A stretch of 64,000 nucleotides of DNA. Source: Bacillus sp. 2205SS5-2 (GTDB taxonomy: Bacteria > Bacillota > Bacilli > Bacillales > Bacillaceae_K). The position numbers and the translations under genes are program-made. A model generated the notes under the pieces. It did not search any database. It worked only from the letters and a program-made list of their open reading frames with translations, and had not been told where the DNA came from. This document shows positions 9,345-18,547 of this stretch, piece after piece. Positions within the stretch are counted from its first letter, which is position 1, and the number at the start of each line of letters is the position of its first letter. The stretch covers positions 43,730 through 107,729 of the forward strand of contig NZ_JAYKTS010000014.1 in NCBI RefSeq assembly GCF_037024155.1, in the 5' to 3' direction.

Positions 9345-9734
9345 TTAAGGAAGCCTTGGCTGCTTATTTCGTGTGATCACGGAAGTATTAATAAGATTGA
9401 CATACTTCTGGTGAAAACGATAGTAGATAAAACATAATAAATACAGGTAACCAATCCATAGATTCTGTTGTTTGAGCCTGTAAACAGAGTAATAATCCAC
9501 TAATGAAGCATAGTATTTGATGCTTTCATTAGAAAATCCCAAATCTGGTAATAATTTTTGATCAACCTGGTATAAAGAATGTCTTTGTTTCCCTCGTTCC
9601 ATCTCACGCTTTATTTCGCCAGCACTAAAGTCCATTGATTCGTGTGAAAGCTGTGTAAATTCATACAGACCTTCAAAATCTTCAAGTAGTCGCTTCAAGG
9701 GATCGATATTAGTCTGTTTTAGGCGATATTGCAT
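9345..9734 (-). pseudogene. Tn3-family transposase fragment
   Basis: 129 codons that match the internal region of Tn3-family transposases (a segment starting LKRLLEDFEGLYEFTQLS, then EIKREMERGKQRHSLYQ, then SIKYYASLVDYYSVYRLK). A full protein is near 980 aa, so this is a short central piece lacking the N-terminal DUF4158-like part and the catalytic DDE domain. It is the second Tn3 relic in the window (see 60160-63212), but it covers a different stretch and lies on the other strand. It separates the beta-propeller region from the shikimate-gene relics. Confidence 0.75.
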
Positions 9735-10094
9735 TATGACAATTAATCGCTTTTGTTAGTGGGTTATGGCTTTCCCTACCGATTCTTGCATAAAACTATA
9801 ACCGGAGATAACTATGACCTGCTATGATAAATAATTCATGATTTCACGAAAGATAAAGATTGGTACCACAAAAAGTTACGGACTAATAAGCCCTTTTTTC
9901 AATTGTCGTTTTTCTTCGGCATTTCAACTGCGATAGTTAAAAAGTTCACGAATCAAGTGCTGCTTTATTAGCCTAGTATTTTTACCAACTACATATAGAT
10001 TGACCAGTTCACGATAGTAAAATGCTTGTTTAGAATACACCTAAGATCCTCATCAACTTCTTTGAGGTCGAATGTGAAAAATTGGTGTTTCATT
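9735..10094. other. Degenerate stretch between transposase piece and bacA-like relic
   Basis: No intact gene. On the minus strand, about 9915-10030 reads RELVNLYVVGKNTRLI without an enclosing gene. I cannot assign it. Confidence 0.35.
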
Positions 10095-10615
10095 TTAAAA
10101 ATATCCAAGCTCAAAGATAAAGAAGGCCTTAGAATTGACCAACGAAAACTTAACTTCTTTGATTATAAAATGTTTAATCAAACTATTTGGTGCTTGGTGA
10201 GAAAAAATTTTCTTATTAGACAACATAGATTCCTGAAACTGAAAATCGCTTCTAACTGTTAAACCATATAGCGGTGTGTCATATCGGAAAATTTCAATAA
10301 CCTTAACATTTACCATCATGTAGAAGTGTTAATGTGTTCTTATGCATGTGGAACAATTACGTAATCTAGCTTCTTTTTAACCAATAGATCAATAGAATTC
10401 TCAAATGTTTCATGGAGGGAAACTTTGCAAATAGGAGAATTTTTAAAATGTTGTTCAATAAATGATTTTGCTGCAAACTCGCTACTCGTTCCTAAGGGAC
10501 CTAAAGTTCCAATTGTGATGAACTCTTCGTTTAGAAACGTATTAGGATCAACATTGATACCTTCCACAAAAAAGCTACCACCAATCTGTTTTATTTCATA
10601 ATAAATAAATTTCAA
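10095..10615 (-). pseudogene. Prephenate decarboxylase (BacA-like) relic
   Basis: Two collinear frames together match BacA, the enzyme of bacilysin synthesis that decarboxylates prephenate to a dihydro-hydroxyphenylpyruvate without aromatising it. The N-terminal part (10340-10615) has IGTLGPLGTSSEFAAKSF, a Ser-Leu-His segment and LDYVIVPHA. A TAA replaces the next codon and a frameshift follows. The second part (10095-10319) continues with EIFRYDTPLYGLTVRSDF and NSLIKHFIIKEVKFSLVNS. The C-terminal third is missing. Related decarboxylases also serve aeruginosin (AerD) synthesis. It lies next to a chorismate mutase-DAHP synthase relic and just outside the NRPS cluster. Confidence 0.75.
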
Positions 10616-10729
10616 ATTCTTATGTTAGTTATAATGTTAATAAATACAAACAAAAAATTCAATTAGTTTTTTGTTGACAATCACTAACTAAATCTGTAAA
10701 AATTAAAATAAAACGAGGTGAAGTATTGG

Positions 10730-11187
10730 ATGATTAAGAGATTTTAGAAACAACATTGAAGAAATTGACTTTCAAATTCAAAATTTATTACATAAAACAG
10801 GAATATTGGAGAAGTAAAAAGTCAAAAGGGACGACCAATATATAATCCAATACGAGAAAAAGAATTTTTAGAAAAGATTACAGATAATAAGGATATGAAA
10901 ATGTAATATGATGTGAGCGAGGTATACGTTGAATATTTCTTCCGTACCTATATTGAAAAACGAAACACACCTGCCAGTTTTAATAGATGTAACCCATTCA
11001 ACTAGGCGAAAGGATCTTTTAATTCCTATGACTTGTGCTGCAATTGCAATTGGAGCAGATGGGAGTAATGGCTGAGGTACATCCTAACCTAGTCCTTGCA
11101 CTGTCAGACTCTAATCAAGAGATGGATCTTATGGAATTTGATAATAATATGAATGAGGTACTACATTACGTAATCTCAAATAAATAA
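10730..11187 (+). pseudogene. Chorismate mutase-DAHP synthase fusion relic
   Basis: The 5' part (10740-10910) gives an AroQ-type chorismate mutase helix set in shifting frames: NNIEEIDFQIQNLLHK, then GRPIYNPIREKEFLEKI. The 3' part (about 10969-11187) gives the C-terminus of DAHP synthase: [17 protein letters not shown], then AIAIGADG and [19 protein letters not shown], ending at TAA. This is the order of B. subtilis AroA, a bifunctional first enzyme of the shikimate pathway; here roughly 200 central residues are deleted. It sits divergent from the BacA-like relic and upstream of the NRPS cluster, consistent with a former dedicated precursor supply. Confidence 0.75.
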
Positions 11188-11396
11188 GAACAGGTGTAAT
11201 AAACATAAAATGTATAAAATTTTATTACAGTTTGAAACCAGCTTAAATTATAGTCTGAACTTTCTATTGCATATATAGACTAGGTATTCAACTTAAAACC
11301 AGAGCCATCAAGTGCTAGATAGGAATGATAGGTATCACTCCCCATCATTGAAGCTTGTATGTTTGAAGAAGAACTTGCCATTGTGAGGAATAAAGA

Positions 11397-12089
11397 ATGA
11401 ACAACTGCACCTATGAACTCTACCAATTGGAAGCTGGGTCATCTACACTTCCAAACTACATATATATCATTGTAGATATCGCTACACTGGAAACAGCAAT
11501 CGTTGATCCAGGATGGAATTTTGAATTAATTGAATCATTTTTTGAAAAAATAGGGGTTAAACCTTCTGCTATATTGCTAACACATTCTCACTTTGACCAT
11601 GTGAACCTTGTGGAACCACTTGTTGAAAAATATGGCTCGTCAGTGTATATGTCTAGTGTAGAATGCGATTACTACCAATTTACAGCCCCAAAATTAATCT
11701 GCTTTGAGGATATGGAAGTCTTAATTCTGGGAAAAACACGTATCCAATGCTTAGTGACACCTGGTCATACTGCCGGCGGGGCTTGTTTTCTCCTCTCAGA
11801 TGCTCTTTTCACTGGCGATACTGTTTTCATTGAAGGGTGTGGAATGTGCAATAAAGAGGGAGGTTCTCCAGACCAGATGTATGAGAGTTTTCAACGTATC
11901 AAAAAGACTGTTGCTCCACATATAAGAATTTATCCAGGTCATTCTTATGGGAAAATGCCAGGTTGCCGTTTTGATGAATTAGAGAAATACAATATCTATA
12001 TTCTATTAAATTCAAAAGAACATTTTGTGAGGTTCAGAATGAGAAAAAATCAAGAACATCCACCTTTTAAAAAAACTAATTGGATTTAG
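11397..12089 (+). CDS. MBL-fold hydrolase (BaeB/glyoxalase-II-like)
   Basis: 230-aa metallo-beta-lactamase fold enzyme. The metal-binding motif THSHFDH is near residue 62. Further ligands are GHTAGG, the Asp in FTGDTVF, and the His in YPGHSYG near the C-terminus. The layout matches glyoxalase-II-like hydrolases such as BaeB/PksB that accompany polyketide and peptide assembly lines; whether they edit stalled thioesters there is not settled. A GAGGAA site precedes ATG. It is the first intact gene of the cluster, 130 bp before the first NRPS gene on the same strand. A C-terminal Lys/Arg-rich extension of about 25 aa is unremarkable. All visible zinc ligands are intact. Confidence 0.85.
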   Translation: MNNCTYELYQLEAGSSTLPNYIYIIVDIATLETAIVDPGWNFELIESFFEKIGVKPSAILLTHSHFDHVNLVEPLVEKYGSSVYMSSVECDYYQFTAPKLICFEDMEVLILGKTRIQCLVTPGHTAGGACFLLSDALFTGDTVFIEGCGMCNKEGGSPDQMYESFQRIKKTVAPHIRIYPGHSYGKMPGCRFDELEKYNIYILLNSKEHFVRFRMRKNQEHPPFKKTNWI

Positions 12090-12139
12090 TAACTTTTGTA
12101 CCTATTTGTCTTATAGTTTACAAACTTTGAGGGGTGAAT

Positions 12140-12223
12140 ATGTATACCATAGTTCAATATAGTGAACATAATACAAATTGGATTGGGAATCAAAAAATCT
12201 GTAAAGTAGAGGATAAAACATGA
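12140..12223 (+). CDS. 27-aa leader ORF translationally coupled to first NRPS gene
   Basis: A GAGGGGTGA site precedes an ATG that opens a 27-codon frame (MYTIVQYSEHNTNW and on) whose stop overlaps the NRPS start as ATGA. I do not recognise the peptide. The coupling suggests it helps ribosomes reach the weak NRPS initiation site, or that it acts as a leader. It could also be chance. Confidence 0.4.
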   Translation: MYTIVQYSEHNTNWIGNQKICKVEDKT

Positions 12224-15200
12224 AGGATAAGGTATCTAATTTACATCTCAATAGCACTCAAGAAGAAGCTGACATTAAAATTATCGAAAAGTTTGAATTA
12301 AATGTCGCTAAGTTTCCAACTTCAATGGCAATTATTGGAGATGGAATAGAGGTTACATATCAAGAATTTAACTCAAAAGCAAATCAATTAGCACGAACAC
12401 TTAAATCCAAGGGAGTTGGACCTGAATGTCTCGTTGCAATAATGGCCGAACGTTCTCTAGAGATGATGATTGGTATTTGTGCAATATTGAAGGCTGGTGG
12501 TGCTTATGTTCCAATAGACCCAACCTATCCCCAGCATCGTGTTGATTACATTCTTAATGATAGTCAAGCAAAGATTGTGCTTGCTCAAAATAAATTCTTA
12601 AACTACTTCAATAACCATTACCATACTACTATTAATTTAAATGATGAAACATCATATGACTCAAATGGTGAAAATATAGGACATATTGGTTCTTCTTCCG
12701 ACTTAGCTTATGTTATTTATACCTCTGGTTCCACAGGAAAACCTAAAGGTGTTATGGTGGAACATCGTTCAATGGTTAACGGACTCAACTGGCTACAGAA
12801 AACCTATCCGATTAACCAAAAAGATGTAGTAATGCAAAAAGCATCTATATCTTTTGATCTCTCTGTATGGGAGTTATTTTGGTGGATGTTCGCAGGTGCA
12901 ACACTTTGTTTACTTAAGCCCGAAGGTGAAAAAGATCCGGAATCAATTATAAATGCAATTGATAAACATCAAGTCACTACTATATATTTCGTACCTTCGC
13001 TTTTGAATCTTTTTCTAAGTTATACGGCTAATCCTGATATAGTCAAAAAATTATCAAGCCTTAAGCGAGTATTTTCAATTGGAGAAGCCTTACAAAAAAA
13101 TACTGTAGATATATTCGATGAGGGTATTACAGACCATAATAATACTCAATTAATTAATTTATACGGACCCACAGAAACTACTGTTCATGTGACTTACTAC
13201 GATTGTTATGGTAAAGAGATGGATGGAGTAGTACCCATTGGTAAACCGATTGATAATACCCGATTATATATAGTAGATGAAAAAATGCGTTCTCTGTCAT
13301 ATGAACAAGTAGGGGAGTTATGTATAGCAGGAGTAGGATTGGCACGGGGCTACATAAATATGGAAGAGCTTACACGTGAAAAATTTGTTGAACATCCGTT
13401 TGATGGAGAAGAACGTCTTTACCGTACAGGAGACCTAGCTCGTTTGCTTCCTGATGGAAATGTTGAATATATCGGACGAATCGACAATCAAGTTAAAATT
13501 CGAGGATTTCGTATTGAAGTTGGGGAGGTAGAACATCAATTACGTGAGTTCGAGGAAGTTAGAGATGCAATAGTCATTGTTCGTCATGATAAGAAGCACC
13601 AACTGTATCTTTGTGGCTATGTTGTTCCTAAACAGGTAGTAACAGAGCAGAGTTTAAAAGAGAGGCTCAAGGATATTTTGCCTGGGTTTATGATTCCTGA
13701 TCGTTTGGTTATGATTGAAACTTTCCCATTATCACCAAACGGTAAATTAGATCGCAAACAATTACCGGAACCTGAAGAAATTGAGAGCAATCATGAGTAT
13801 GTTGCACCTCAGAATGAGATAGAGCAGACATTAGGGGAATTGTGGAAAGAAGAATTGGAAGTAGAGCAAATAAGCATCCATGATAATTTCTTTTATTTAG
13901 GGGGAAATTCACTAAAGGCAATTCATTTGAAGCTGAATATTCAAAAAATATTGCAAGTAAATGTTCCGTTACAAGTCATTTTCGAACATTCGACGATAAA
14001 GAGTTTAGCAAATTACATAATTGGTAGAGAAGGCAAGGAGGAGTATAGGCCGATTCTAAAAGCAATTAAAAAGCCTTATTATCCACTGTCCTCCGTCCAA
14101 AAAAGAATGTATATGCTTAATCAACTTGATCCAGCATCGGTAAATTATAATATTACTAATGTTTTTAAAATCAAAGGTTATGTAGATATCGGCACGCTGG
14201 AAAAAGCTTTGCATACACTCATCCAACGTCATGAAAGCTTGAGAACAAGATTTATGATAAAAGATAAAAATGCCGTGCAAATAATCCATGATAAGGTACC
14301 TTTTAATTTAGATTATGATGAGGTAGAAGTTAAAGAAGCTGACGAACTAATAAAACGATTTGTAAAACCTTTCGACTTATCACGCGCACCATTAATTAGA
14401 GCTAAATTAATAAAGTTAGATGACTATCAATCTATTTTTATTCTGGATTATCACCATATTATTGCTGATGGTGTATCTACTAATATCATAATTGATGAGT
14501 TATCCCAATTGTACGCAGGGAAACCTCTGAAACCAATTTCCATTCAGTACGCAGATTACACTCAATGGTACCAAGAGCAGTTAGATAGCAATACATTTGC
14601 TGCTCAAGAAAAATATTGGTTGGAAAGTTACTCAAATGACCCACCTGTTTTAAATCTTCCAACGGATTTTAAACGACCTGACGTACAGAAATTTGAAGGA
14701 GCAAAAGTTTCTTTTGAAATTGATAGTGGTTTGACAGAGCACTTACTTAAGGTGGCAAGAGATAATCAAGCAACTCTTTATATGACGTTATTAACGGCTT
14801 TTAAAATGTTATTAAGTCGGTATACAGATCAAGAAACAATTATTGTGGGGAGCCCAATCGAAAATAGACAACATCCAGATTTAGATATGACCGTAGGAAT
14901 GTTTGCAAATACACTTGTCATAAAATCAGTAATTGATCTAGAAAAGAACTTTGAAGAACAATTAAGTTTTATTAAAGAGGAATCTTTACGTATATACGAG
15001 AATCAGAATTATCCACTTGAGGATCTAATTAAGCAGATCAATCTGCAGAAAGACATTAGTCGTAATCCCTTGTTTGATGTCATGTTTGTATTACAGAATA
15101 TGAAAGGAAGTCGACTATCATTAGGAGAGGCCCAAGTAAGACCATATAATTTTGATTTTAAGACATCCAAAGTAGACCTCAGCCTAATTGCTATAGAAAA

Positions 15201-18200
15201 AAATGATGGTATATCTTTTGACTTAGAATATAGTACGAATCTGTTTAAAGTAGAAACAATTGAACGTATAGTTCGGCACTTTGTAAAACTATTAAATGAG
15301 GTAACTAAAAATTCTACTAAGCCAATTAAAGATATTGATATTTTATCCCAAGCTGAGAAACGACAAATATTGGTTGAGTTCAATCAAAATAGTACCAATT
15401 TTCCTAAAAATAAGACGATTCAGGAGTTGTTTGAAGAGCAAGTAATAAAGTTCCCTGAACAGATAGCTGTTTCCTTAGATGGGGAGAATTTGACATATGC
15501 TGAATTAAATCAGCGAGCCAATAGTCTTGCGCAGCTTTTACGACAAAATGGAGTTTTACCAAGTCAATTAGTTGGTTTAATGTTAGAACGCTCACTTGAA
15601 ATGATAGTTAGTATGCTTGGAGTGTTAAAAGCAGGAGGTGCTTATCTTCCCATAGACCTAGATTATCCAAGTGAACGAATTGCTTTCTTGTTAAAAGATA
15701 GTCGAACTAATCTTTTGTTGACATCCTCACACCTGGCAAAGAGTAACGAATTTTCTGGAAAAACTCTTTGTATTGATCAAATCTCTTTCAATCGTGAGTA
15801 TATCCAAAACCTTGAAGTGAAAAACCAGGCTAGGGATTTATCTTATGTAATGTATACATCAGGTACAACAGGTGTGCCTAAAGGGGTGTGTATTAGTCAT
15901 CGTAACGTTATTCGATTGGTCAAAAATACTAATTATATCCCTTTTTCTTCAGACACACGAATATTACAAACCGGAGCATTTGGGTTTGATGCGACTACAT
16001 TTGAGGTCTGGGGAGCTTTGCTAAATGGGGGAACTCTATACCTTATTGATAAGGAAGGGCTCTTGGATACCACCCTATTGAAGCAAACGATTATAACAAC
16101 CTCAGTTAATACAATGTGGCTAACTTCACCACTTTTTAATCAATTAGTAGACAAAGATGTTTCCCTGTTTACCTCCATGAAGTATTTGATTGTAGGTGGG
16201 GATGAATTATCGCCAAATCATATCAACCGAGTAAGAGAAGAGTGCCAGCAATTGAAGGTTATTAATGGTTATGGGCCCACAGAGAACACAACTTTCTCAA
16301 CTACTTATGAGATAGAGCGATATTTTGAAAATAGAATTCCCATTGGGAAACCAATTTCAAACACGCAAGCTTATATTTTAAATAAGTACAATCATGTACA
16401 GCCGGTTGGAGTAATTGGTGAATTGTACTTAGGTGGCGATGGATTAACAAGTGGTTATTTTAAAAGACCAGAACTCACAAAGAAAAAATTTATCAATAAC
16501 CCATTTAATAAAATTGAAAAGTTATACAAAACTGGTGATATGGCAAAATGGCTTCCTGACGGAAACATAGAGTTTTTGGGGAGGGTTGATCATCAGGTGA
16601 AGATTAGAGGATTTAGAATTGAGCCTGGTGAAGTGGAGAATAAATTATTAACTCACAATGCAGTTAATAAGGCAATTGTAATAGTAAAAGAGCATCCTAT
16701 GAGTGGACAAAAATACCTCTGTGCCTATTACACGACTACAGGGAATGTTGAGGCTGATCATCTAGATTTAAGAGAGTATCTTCGTCAATCTTTACCTGCT
16801 TTTATGGTACCGGATCATTTTCTTTACTTAAAGGAGTTTCCGCTAAATACAAATGGAAAAGTAGACCGAAAAATATTGCCAGAGCCTTCTCACCAAGGAG
16901 CAATCAATAATGCATATACAGCACCAAGGAATGAAACAGAAATGAAATTAGTTAAGCTCTGGGAGCAAGCTCTAGGTGTTGAAAAGGTTAGTGTAATTGA
17001 CCATTTCTATGAATTAGGTGGGAATTCTTTATCTGCAACACTTTTACATGCTTATATCCAGAAGGAATTTGGAATCCGTCTGTCTTTATCAAGTATTCTG
17101 AAAAATCCAACAATCGAAATTATGGCAAAACAAATTAGAAATGATATACATCAAAATGTGATGGAGATTCCAGTTGCACAAACAAAAAAATATTACCCAA
17201 TGTCTTCTCAACAAGGAAGAATGTTTACCCAACAGGAGATGAATCCTGAACTGACCAACTACAATGTATTAACTACTGTCACACTAGGACAATCGTTAGA
17301 TATAACAAGATTCAAGAATGTGTTGCAACATTTGATTGATCGTCATGAATCATTAAGAACGTCATTTGAATATGAGAATGGACAAGTACACCAAAAGGTT
17401 TGGGAGAAGGTTGTATTAGATTTGGAATATTATGATTCTGAAGATGATTTACATAAAACTCCATTTATGCGATCTTTCGACTTATCTCAAGCCCCATTGC
17501 TAAGAGTGGGATTGGTTAAGGTGGACAACACAACTTACAAACTCATCATAGATATGCACCATATTATTATTGATGGACTCTCTTTAATAATCTTTTTTAA
17601 AGAGCTGCAAGCATTATATGAGGGGAAAATGCTTCCTGAGCTCAATTTACAGTACAAGGACTATTCTGAATGGATGAATCAAGTGCGGGGACATGAAATT
17701 GAAGCAAGACAAGCTACATTTTGGTCAGATGTCTTTAAAGAACCGTCTCCAATTTTAGAATTACCAACTGACCAAAAGAGACTGGATAATCCCAATTTGT
17801 CTGGTGCATTTCTTACTTTTGAAATTAATGTGCAGCAAACTTCTGCCTTACGCAGTTTCGCATTAAAGGAAGAAGCAACTCTTTTTCAAATCCTTGTCTC
17901 AATTTATAACGTATTCCTAATGAAGATTACAGGTCAAGAAGATATTGTAATTGGAACACCAGTATCCGGAAGGAATTACCCGAGTTTGGAAAATGTAATA
18001 GGTATGTTTGTAAACACATTATGCCTTAGGAATTATCCACGACAAGATATTACTTTCAGTACCTTCGTTCGTAATGTTAAACAAAGAACCATTGATGTTT
18101 TTGAGAATCAAGATTATCCATTCGAAAAGTTAGTTAGTGAAGTGGTCAAGGATCGCCGATACAATCATAATCCACTTTTCAACACTATGATCGCACTACA

Positions 18201-18504
18201 AAGTTTTGACTTATATAAGATGAATTTCCTTGGTGGAAATATTCAATTGTCTAATGAGCATGGACACTTTGCCATGTTTGATTTAAATATGCAAATTTAT
18301 GAAAGTGAAGACCAATTAGTAATTGATTGGGAATACGTTAAACAGTTATTTTCAACAGAAACTATGACGAACTTTCAAAGATATTTTATTGAAATTATTG
18401 ATGTAGTTATCCAAAATCCGGATGTGAAACTAGCAGATATTCAACTGTCCATATTTCCAAAAACAAATAAAATGGAAGTGACGAACTTTAATTTTTCCTT
18501 TTAA
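12220..18504 (+). CDS. NRPS 1: A-T-C-A(Val)-T-C
   Basis: 2094-aa non-ribosomal peptide synthetase. Order: A1 about 20-520, T1 (GGNSLKA, Ser near 563), C about 620-1050 (HHIIADG near 744), A2 about 1065-1555, T2 (GGNSLSA near 1600), then a complete C domain about 1655-2090 (HHIIIDG near 1779) with no A domain after it. It starts directly with an A domain, so it is the loading module; no starter C domain is present. Hand-read specificity codes: A1 DLWYFILVHK (not recognised), A2 DAFWIGGTFK, the known valine code. The last C domain must work with the next protein, which begins with half a C domain. No epimerase domain. The start overlaps a small leader ORF. Confidence 0.95.
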   Translation: MKDKVSNLHLNSTQEEADIKIIEKFELNVAKFPTSMAIIGDGIEVTYQEFNSKANQLARTLKSKGVGPECLVAIMAERSLEMMIGICAILKAGGAYVPIDPTYPQHRVDYILNDSQAKIVLAQNKFLNYFNNHYHTTINLNDETSYDSNGENIGHIGSSSDLAYVIYTSGSTGKPKGVMVEHRSMVNGLNWLQKTYPINQKDVVMQKASISFDLSVWELFWWMFAGATLCLLKPEGEKDPESIINAIDKHQVTTIYFVPSLLNLFLSYTANPDIVKKLSSLKRVFSIGEALQKNTVDIFDEGITDHNNTQLINLYGPTETTVHVTYYDCYGKEMDGVVPIGKPIDNTRLYIVDEKMRSLSYEQVGELCIAGVGLARGYINMEELTREKFVEHPFDGEERLYRTGDLARLLPDGNVEYIGRIDNQVKIRGFRIEVGEVEHQLREFEEVRDAIVIVRHDKKHQLYLCGYVVPKQVVTEQSLKERLKDILPGFMIPDRLVMIETFPLSPNGKLDRKQLPEPEEIESNHEYVAPQNEIEQTLGELWKEELEVEQISIHDNFFYLGGNSLKAIHLKLNIQKILQVNVPLQVIFEHSTIKSLANYIIGREGKEEYRPILKAIKKPYYPLSSVQKRMYMLNQLDPASVNYNITNVFKIKGYVDIGTLEKALHTLIQRHESLRTRFMIKDKNAVQIIHDKVPFNLDYDEVEVKEADELIKRFVKPFDLSRAPLIRAKLIKLDDYQSIFILDYHHIIADGVSTNIIIDELSQLYAGKPLKPISIQYADYTQWYQEQLDSNTFAAQEKYWLESYSNDPPVLNLPTDFKRPDVQKFEGAKVSFEIDSGLTEHLLKVARDNQATLYMTLLTAFKMLLSRYTDQETIIVGSPIENRQHPDLDMTVGMFANTLVIKSVIDLEKNFEEQLSFIKEESLRIYENQNYPLEDLIKQINLQKDISRNPLFDVMFVLQNMKGSRLSLGEAQVRPYNFDFKTSKVDLSLIAIEKNDGISFDLEYSTNLFKVETIERIVRHFVKLLNEVTKNSTKPIKDIDILSQAEKRQILVEFNQNSTNFPKNKTIQELFEEQVIKFPEQIAVSLDGENLTYAELNQRANSLAQLLRQNGVLPSQLVGLMLERSLEMIVSMLGVLKAGGAYLPIDLDYPSERIAFLLKDSRTNLLLTSSHLAKSNEFSGKTLCIDQISFNREYIQNLEVKNQARDLSYVMYTSGTTGVPKGVCISHRNVIRLVKNTNYIPFSSDTRILQTGAFGFDATTFEVWGALLNGGTLYLIDKEGLLDTTLLKQTIITTSVNTMWLTSPLFNQLVDKDVSLFTSMKYLIVGGDELSPNHINRVREECQQLKVINGYGPTENTTFSTTYEIERYFENRIPIGKPISNTQAYILNKYNHVQPVGVIGELYLGGDGLTSGYFKRPELTKKKFINNPFNKIEKLYKTGDMAKWLPDGNIEFLGRVDHQVKIRGFRIEPGEVENKLLTHNAVNKAIVIVKEHPMSGQKYLCAYYTTTGNVEADHLDLREYLRQSLPAFMVPDHFLYLKEFPLNTNGKVDRKILPEPSHQGAINNAYTAPRNETEMKLVKLWEQALGVEKVSVIDHFYELGGNSLSATLLHAYIQKEFGIRLSLSSILKNPTIEIMAKQIRNDIHQNVMEIPVAQTKKYYPMSSQQGRMFTQQEMNPELTNYNVLTTVTLGQSLDITRFKNVLQHLIDRHESLRTSFEYENGQVHQKVWEKVVLDLEYYDSEDDLHKTPFMRSFDLSQAPLLRVGLVKVDNTTYKLIIDMHHIIIDGLSLIIFFKELQALYEGKMLPELNLQYKDYSEWMNQVRGHEIEARQATFWSDVFKEPSPILELPTDQKRLDNPNLSGAFLTFEINVQQTSALRSFALKEEATLFQILVSIYNVFLMKITGQEDIVIGTPVSGRNYPSLENVIGMFVNTLCLRNYPRQDITFSTFVRNVKQRTIDVFENQDYPFEKLVSEVVKDRRYNHNPLFNTMIALQSFDLYKMNFLGGNIQLSNEHGHFAMFDLNMQIYESEDQLVIDWEYVKQLFSTETMTNFQRYFIEIIDVVIQNPDVKLADIQLSIFPKTNKMEVTNFNFSF

Positions 18505-18515
18505 AAGGGAAAAAT
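18491..18515. promoter_or_regulatory. Hairpin over the NRPS1 stop codon
   Basis: ATTTTTCC-TTTT pairs with AAAAGGGAAAAAT with one bulged G. It covers the stop codon of NRPS1 and ends 33 bases before NRPS2. With no T run it is a weak terminator; mRNA processing or partial attenuation is possible. Confidence 0.35.
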
Positions 18516-18547
18516 GTAAGTATGTGGATTTGAGAGGAGTGACTTAA

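Noticed and set aside
10620..11396. T-box or other riboswitch upstream of the cluster
   Set aside because: I found no T-box sequence, specifier stem or known riboswitch core; the stretch is filled by the DAHP synthase relic.
12140..12223. The small ORF before NRPS1 as an MbtH-like protein
   Set aside because: It is 27 aa, against about 70 for MbtH, and lacks the conserved NxE/D and SLWP-type motifs.
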